A program made the translations under genes and the position numbers. Shown here piece after piece: positions 42,928 to 44,659 of a stretch of DNA of 44,659 bases. The notes beneath the pieces were generated by a model. It worked only from the letters and a program-made list of their open reading frames with translations, was not told the origin of the DNA and did not search any database. The DNA is from a virus. The stretch spans positions 1-44,659 of IMG/VR virus record IMGVR_UViG_3300028800_000155; one strand, given 5' to 3'. Positions within the stretch are counted from its first letter, which is position 1; each line of letters begins with the position of its first letter.

Positions 42928-43428
42928 ATGAACCGCTACCTTTTCGGCGGCATCGCCATAGCGGTGGCCCTCAGTAGCTTCGCCGCAGGCGTAGTGAACC
43001 GGGTAACCCTTATAGCGGCCGCCCAAAGCAGCCCCACCGCGCAAACAATTCCAAAGATAGTGACGCCACCACCGGCCGCTGCGCTGGCGCCGGCAACCAC
43101 GACCGACCTATTCGCCGGCGATGAGATCCTAGAGCGCGCCTGCAGCTGCGAAAGCTGGGGCGACCCGAACCATGTACCGCGACAGTTCAACGCCGATGGA
43201 TCTATTTTATGGGGACAAGAAACAGACCCCAAGACCGGCAAGACGATAGTAGTGAAGCGAGATGTGGGTGCCTGTCAAGACAACACGAAGGCCCACGGCA
43301 CGGAGATAGCCGCGCTCGGGCTGAATGTGATAACCTCGTACGACGATAACGTAGCGTACGCGAAGATCCTGCAGGCCCGCGCCGGCATGGAACCATGGAG
43401 TGCATCGCAGAGCTGCTGGCAGCAATAA
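42928..43428 (+). CDS. Secreted lytic transglycosylase-like protein (166 aa)
   Basis: Residues 1-~32 are a signal peptide or signal anchor (RYLFGGIAIAVALSSFAAGV). After a Pro/Ala/Thr linker comes a lysozyme-like domain: ILERACSCESWGDP with likely catalytic Glu75, RQFNADGSILWG (85-96), DVGACQDN (112-119) and YAKILQARAGMEPWSASQSC (144-163). It would cut the glycan strands of peptidoglycan from the outside of the membrane. The order CCES...QFN.DG...DVG..Q...W..S.SCW is one I know from Patescibacteria transglycosylase-like proteins. It is the last gene before a terminator. Confidence 0.7.
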   Translation: MNRYLFGGIAIAVALSSFAAGVVNRVTLIAAAQSSPTAQTIPKIVTPPPAAALAPATTTDLFAGDEILERACSCESWGDPNHVPRQFNADGSILWGQETDPKTGKTIVVKRDVGACQDNTKAHGTEIAALGLNVITSYDDNVAYAKILQARAGMEPWSASQSCWQQ

Positions 43429-43429
43429 T

Positions 43430-43458
43430 ACACAGGCCCCAAAAGGGGCCATTGTGTT
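43430..43458 (+). terminator. Rho-independent terminator after the lysis operon
   Basis: ACACA-GGCCCC-AAAA-GGGGCC-AT-TGTGT, 6 GC pairs with an AAAA loop plus an outer stem. It is followed by TAAAAT, which is also the -10 of the next unit. The T-run is short, so termination may be partial. Confidence 0.65.
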
Positions 43459-43463
43459 AAAAT
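43455..43463 (+). promoter_or_regulatory. Promoter of the tRNA-Trp transcript
   Basis: Extended -10 TGT-TAAAAT (hexamer 43458-43463) in the 3' arm of the terminator. Transcription would begin near 43470, 60 nt upstream of tRNA-Trp. Confidence 0.5.
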
Positions 43464-43529
43464 GGAAGTACGTACCAGCGCGGCTATAGATCAAAACTAT
43501 TTTCGCTATATAGGCCAAACGGTACGACT

Positions 43530-43600
43530 AGGCACTCAGCTCGATGGACGAGCAGCCGCCTCCAAAGCGGAAGACGTGGGTTCGATTCCTACAGCGCCTG
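43530..43600 (+). tRNA. trnW: tRNA-Trp (anticodon CCA)
   Basis: Acceptor AGGCACT/AGCGCCT (6 of 7 pairs, one A-C mismatch), D-stem GCTC/GAGC with loop GATGGAC, anticodon stem GCCGC/GCGGA (outer G-A mismatch) with loop CTCCAAA, T-stem GTGGG/CCTAC with loop TTCGATT, discriminator G. The CTCCAAA loop, A1 and G73 are as in bacterial tRNA-Trp. CCA is not encoded. The anticodon reads UGG only, so it gives no evidence for UGA recoding. The two mismatches suggest mild decay or host-specific tolerance. Confidence 0.85.
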
Positions 43601-43658
43601 CAGTTATGCACAGTTAAAAAAATAATGATGCAGGCGTACACTGAAAGTAGTACCTCGA

Positions 43659-43665
43659 AAGGAGG
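43659..43665 (+). promoter_or_regulatory. Strong Shine-Dalgarno sequence
   Basis: AAGGAGG lies 7 nt before the ATG at 43673 (4 nt before an adjacent ATG at 43670). It is the only near-perfect ribosome binding site I see in the window, and it decides the start of the following gene. Confidence 0.7.
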
Positions 43666-43672
43666 AGCTATG

Positions 43673-43828
43673 ATGGTGTACCGTTCGCAGCACCCACACC
43701 CACTCAGGTTTCGCTCCCTCGTCCGCAACAAGGATGAGATACACCTCGTGCTCCACTGCGAGGTGTGCGACCGAGACATAACATTCAAGGTACCATCAAA
43801 GGAACCGGATGAAAGGAAAAAGGTGTAA
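43673..43828 (+). CDS. Small zinc-knuckle-like protein (51 aa)
   Basis: The frame runs from 43544 through the tRNA, but the strong ribosome binding site puts the start at 43673 (or 43670, adding one Met). The product VYRSQHPHPLRFRSLVRNKD, then IHLVLHCEVCDRDITFKVPS, holds one CxxC pair and a basic N-terminal half. Likely a small nucleic-acid-binding or regulatory protein. It stands downstream of tRNA-Trp and may be part of the same transcript. Confidence 0.65.
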   Translation: MVYRSQHPHPLRFRSLVRNKDEIHLVLHCEVCDRDITFKVPSKEPDERKKV

Positions 43829-43831
43829 GCC

Positions 43832-44035
43832 ATGGCAACCAACCTCAAAATGGTGGGATGCATTAACTGCTGCCTTCTCACACGTGCCGACTGGACGATG
43901 TGCCAGCACGGCGATCACCGCCGCGACCGGAAGATGGCGCTTGAACACGCGCCGCATCCACACCCAACCGCGGAAGACCGCGAGGACTATTTCCTCTGGC
44001 TATCGCAACAGAACGTGAGCCAGCTTGTGCATTAG
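43832..44035 (+). CDS. Small Cys/His-rich protein (67 aa)
   Basis: Starts 3 nt after the previous stop. CINCCLLTRADWTMCQHGDH (~10-29) has the spacing of a C-x2-C...C-x-H metal site. The remainder has an acidic helix (HPTAEDREDYFLWLSQQ). No known family. It ends just before a 575-nt non-coding stretch with terminators and a DnaA box. Confidence 0.65.
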   Translation: MATNLKMVGCINCCLLTRADWTMCQHGDHRRDRKMALEHAPHPHPTAEDREDYFLWLSQQNVSQLVH

Positions 44036-44085
44036 ATCTTCCAACCAGAAGCGGCCTTGAGCGGCGAGCCGAAATCACCGTTCAC

Positions 44086-44119
44086 CAAAAACCCCGTGCC
44101 ATAACCACGGGGCTTTATT
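44086..44119. terminator. Bidirectional rho-independent terminator
   Basis: CCCCGTG (44092-44098) pairs with CACGGGG (44106-44112). CTTTATT follows on the + strand, and on the - strand the run is TTTTT. It would stop transcripts from both sides. Confidence 0.75.
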
Positions 44120-44230
44120 CTGTCCGGATACTCGCGGTCTTGGAAGTCCGGGAATACACCGGACCATACCAGTCATGCTGGCGGCGAGAGATACGATATA
44201 TATGCCGTGCCACCGGCCAATACCTTACAT

Positions 44231-44257
44231 AGAAAAGCGCCGCCCTCACGGCGGCGC
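44231..44257 (-). terminator. Hairpin with T-run on the minus strand
   Basis: GCGCCGCC (44237-44244), loop CTCAC, GGCGGCGC (44250-44257): a perfect 8-bp stem. On the minus strand the hairpin is followed by TTTTCT, the form of an intrinsic terminator. I see no minus-strand gene that it would end, so it may block antisense transcription. Between this hairpin and 44490 I see no gene. Confidence 0.5.
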
Positions 44258-44492
44258 CCCCGATAGCTATCTCGGTGAAGGTCTTAGGTGCGCCTTCTTG
44301 GGATATATAACGAAGAACGGCCGCTTTTGTTACAGACAGCCGGATAGAGCTGAGAAGTGGCAAACGCCCCTCTACGCCGCTGAAAATAGCCAAAAAGGCC
44401 TATGCAGACCCCACTCCCCTATCGGACCCTTCCCCTATCGCAAAAAAGCCCGAAATAGCGAGGTTACCGGAAGAGGGGAGTGGCCCGGAGAG

Positions 44493-44544
44493 TTATCCAC
44501 AGAAAAGGCTTTCGGGTGTTTGACGGCGTGCGGCGTGCGGCGTA
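44493..44544 (+). other. DnaA box followed by three tandem 7-bp repeats; possible origin
   Basis: A perfect DnaA box TTATCCACA at 44493-44501. 22 bp downstream are three head-to-tail copies of CGGCGTG (44524-44530, 44531-44537; the third reads CGGCGTA, 44538-44544). It lies in a large gene-free region. The combination resembles a replication or partition site, perhaps a target for one of the ParB-like proteins. No GC-skew or AT-rich unwinding element could be tested. Confidence 0.4.
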
Positions 44545-44610
44545 GTATTCAGTCATGCCGAAGGTCGAACGGCGCAAGCAATAAATAACAAACACTAAAA
44601 TATAAAAACT

Positions 44611-44659
44611 ATGGATACAAAAACCGAATTGATCAAAGGCAGCTGCGAGACCTGTGGAT
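44611..44659 (+). CDS. Start of a protein, C-terminus outside window
   Basis: ATG preceded by TAAAATATAAAAACT, the A-rich leader used by other non-coupled genes here. Only the first 16 residues are visible (MDTKTELIKGSCETCG), ending in a CxxC pair, so possibly another small zinc protein. The upstream TAAAAT at 44596-44601 may be its -10. It does not continue in frame into the gene at the beginning of the window. Confidence 0.6.
   Translation, partial: MDTKTELIKGSCETCG

Noticed and set aside
43530-43600. Possible UGA recoding suggested by a phage tRNA-Trp
   Set aside because: The anticodon is CCA, which reads only UGG, and UGA is the normal stop in many ATGA gene overlaps.
44555-44584. Nine-codon frame (MPKVERRKQ) with TAGTAT 12 nt upstream
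   Set aside because: Too short to support as a gene; the hexamer overlaps the tandem repeats and a match at this spacing can arise by chance.
44115-44588. Overlapping frames on both strands near the window end (+ 44175-44588, - 44115-44393)
   Set aside because: Both run through terminator-like hairpins, have no start context or motif, and look like chance open frames in GC-rich non-coding DNA.
44611-44659. Idea that the window is one complete circular genome, joining the last gene to the first
   Set aside because: The last frame continues into the first bases one nucleotide out of phase with the first gene, so the join is not supported; terminal overlap cannot be tested from this sequence.
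1-44659. CRISPR arrays, insertion sequences, integrase and attachment sites
   Set aside because: No regularly spaced repeats, transposase or integrase motifs, or flanking direct repeats were seen.

Overview
The window is a continuous, gene-dense stretch of a tailed double-stranded DNA phage (Caudoviricetes) with siphovirus-type morphogenesis genes. Every gene I accept lies on the + strand. The large terminase, portal, prohead protease, HK97-type capsid, connector, tail terminator, tail tube, frameshifted tail chaperone, tape measure and baseplate genes are in the classical order. There is no tail sheath, no integrase and no DNA polymerase in the window. Translation is standard: UGA is used as a stop throughout.

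Layout. 2-3570: a ParB-like protein, a RusA-like resolvase and small proteins of unknown function. 3571-5157: small genes around a ~220-nt structured RNA. 5158-12344: one long run of about two dozen short genes that mostly overlap by 1-4 nt (HTH regulator, two more ParB-like proteins, many zinc-binding miniproteins, a Mom-like DNA-modification protein). 12375-12845: a small gene, a hairpin RNA, a tRNA-Gly. 12853-15250: terminase subunits. 15251-15917: a cysteine-rich gene, a tRNA-Ile(UAU) and a second structured RNA. 15918-17213: zinc-knuckle and zinc-ribbon genes. 17217-20452: portal/MuF fusion and accessory structural genes. 20477-26319: a surface/fiber cassette whose proteins carry secretion signals or a membrane anchor. 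26344-34050: protease-scaffold, capsid, connectors, tail tube, frameshifted chaperones. 34089-40947: tape measure, baseplate and a glycine-rich fiber. 40952-43428: lysis genes. 43429-44659: tRNA-Trp, two small genes, terminators, a DnaA box with short tandem repeats, and the start of a further gene.

Host. Several features point, without proving it, to a Patescibacteria (CPR, Parcubacteria-like) host. The lysis enzymes resemble CPR cell-wall enzymes as I remember them: a peptidoglycan-binding domain with a YPE...GPLTEQAV...VGPATR pattern, and a lytic transglycosylase with QFNADG...DVGACQ...W...SCW. The secreted fibers are Thr/Ser-rich with repeated 'TST' and 'ATTT' runs.

How it works together. 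Expression seems to rely on an unusual signal set. Extended -10 promoters (TGn plus TAtAcT) sit exactly 12-13 nt before start codons, predicting leaderless mRNAs. Other non-coupled genes start in an A-rich ACCATG context with almost no Shine-Dalgarno sequence. Within operons, genes are translationally coupled. Most genes use ATA for isoleucine, and the phage encodes a tRNA with the rare UAU anticodon that reads it. The capsid gene and the middle of the large fiber instead prefer ATC.
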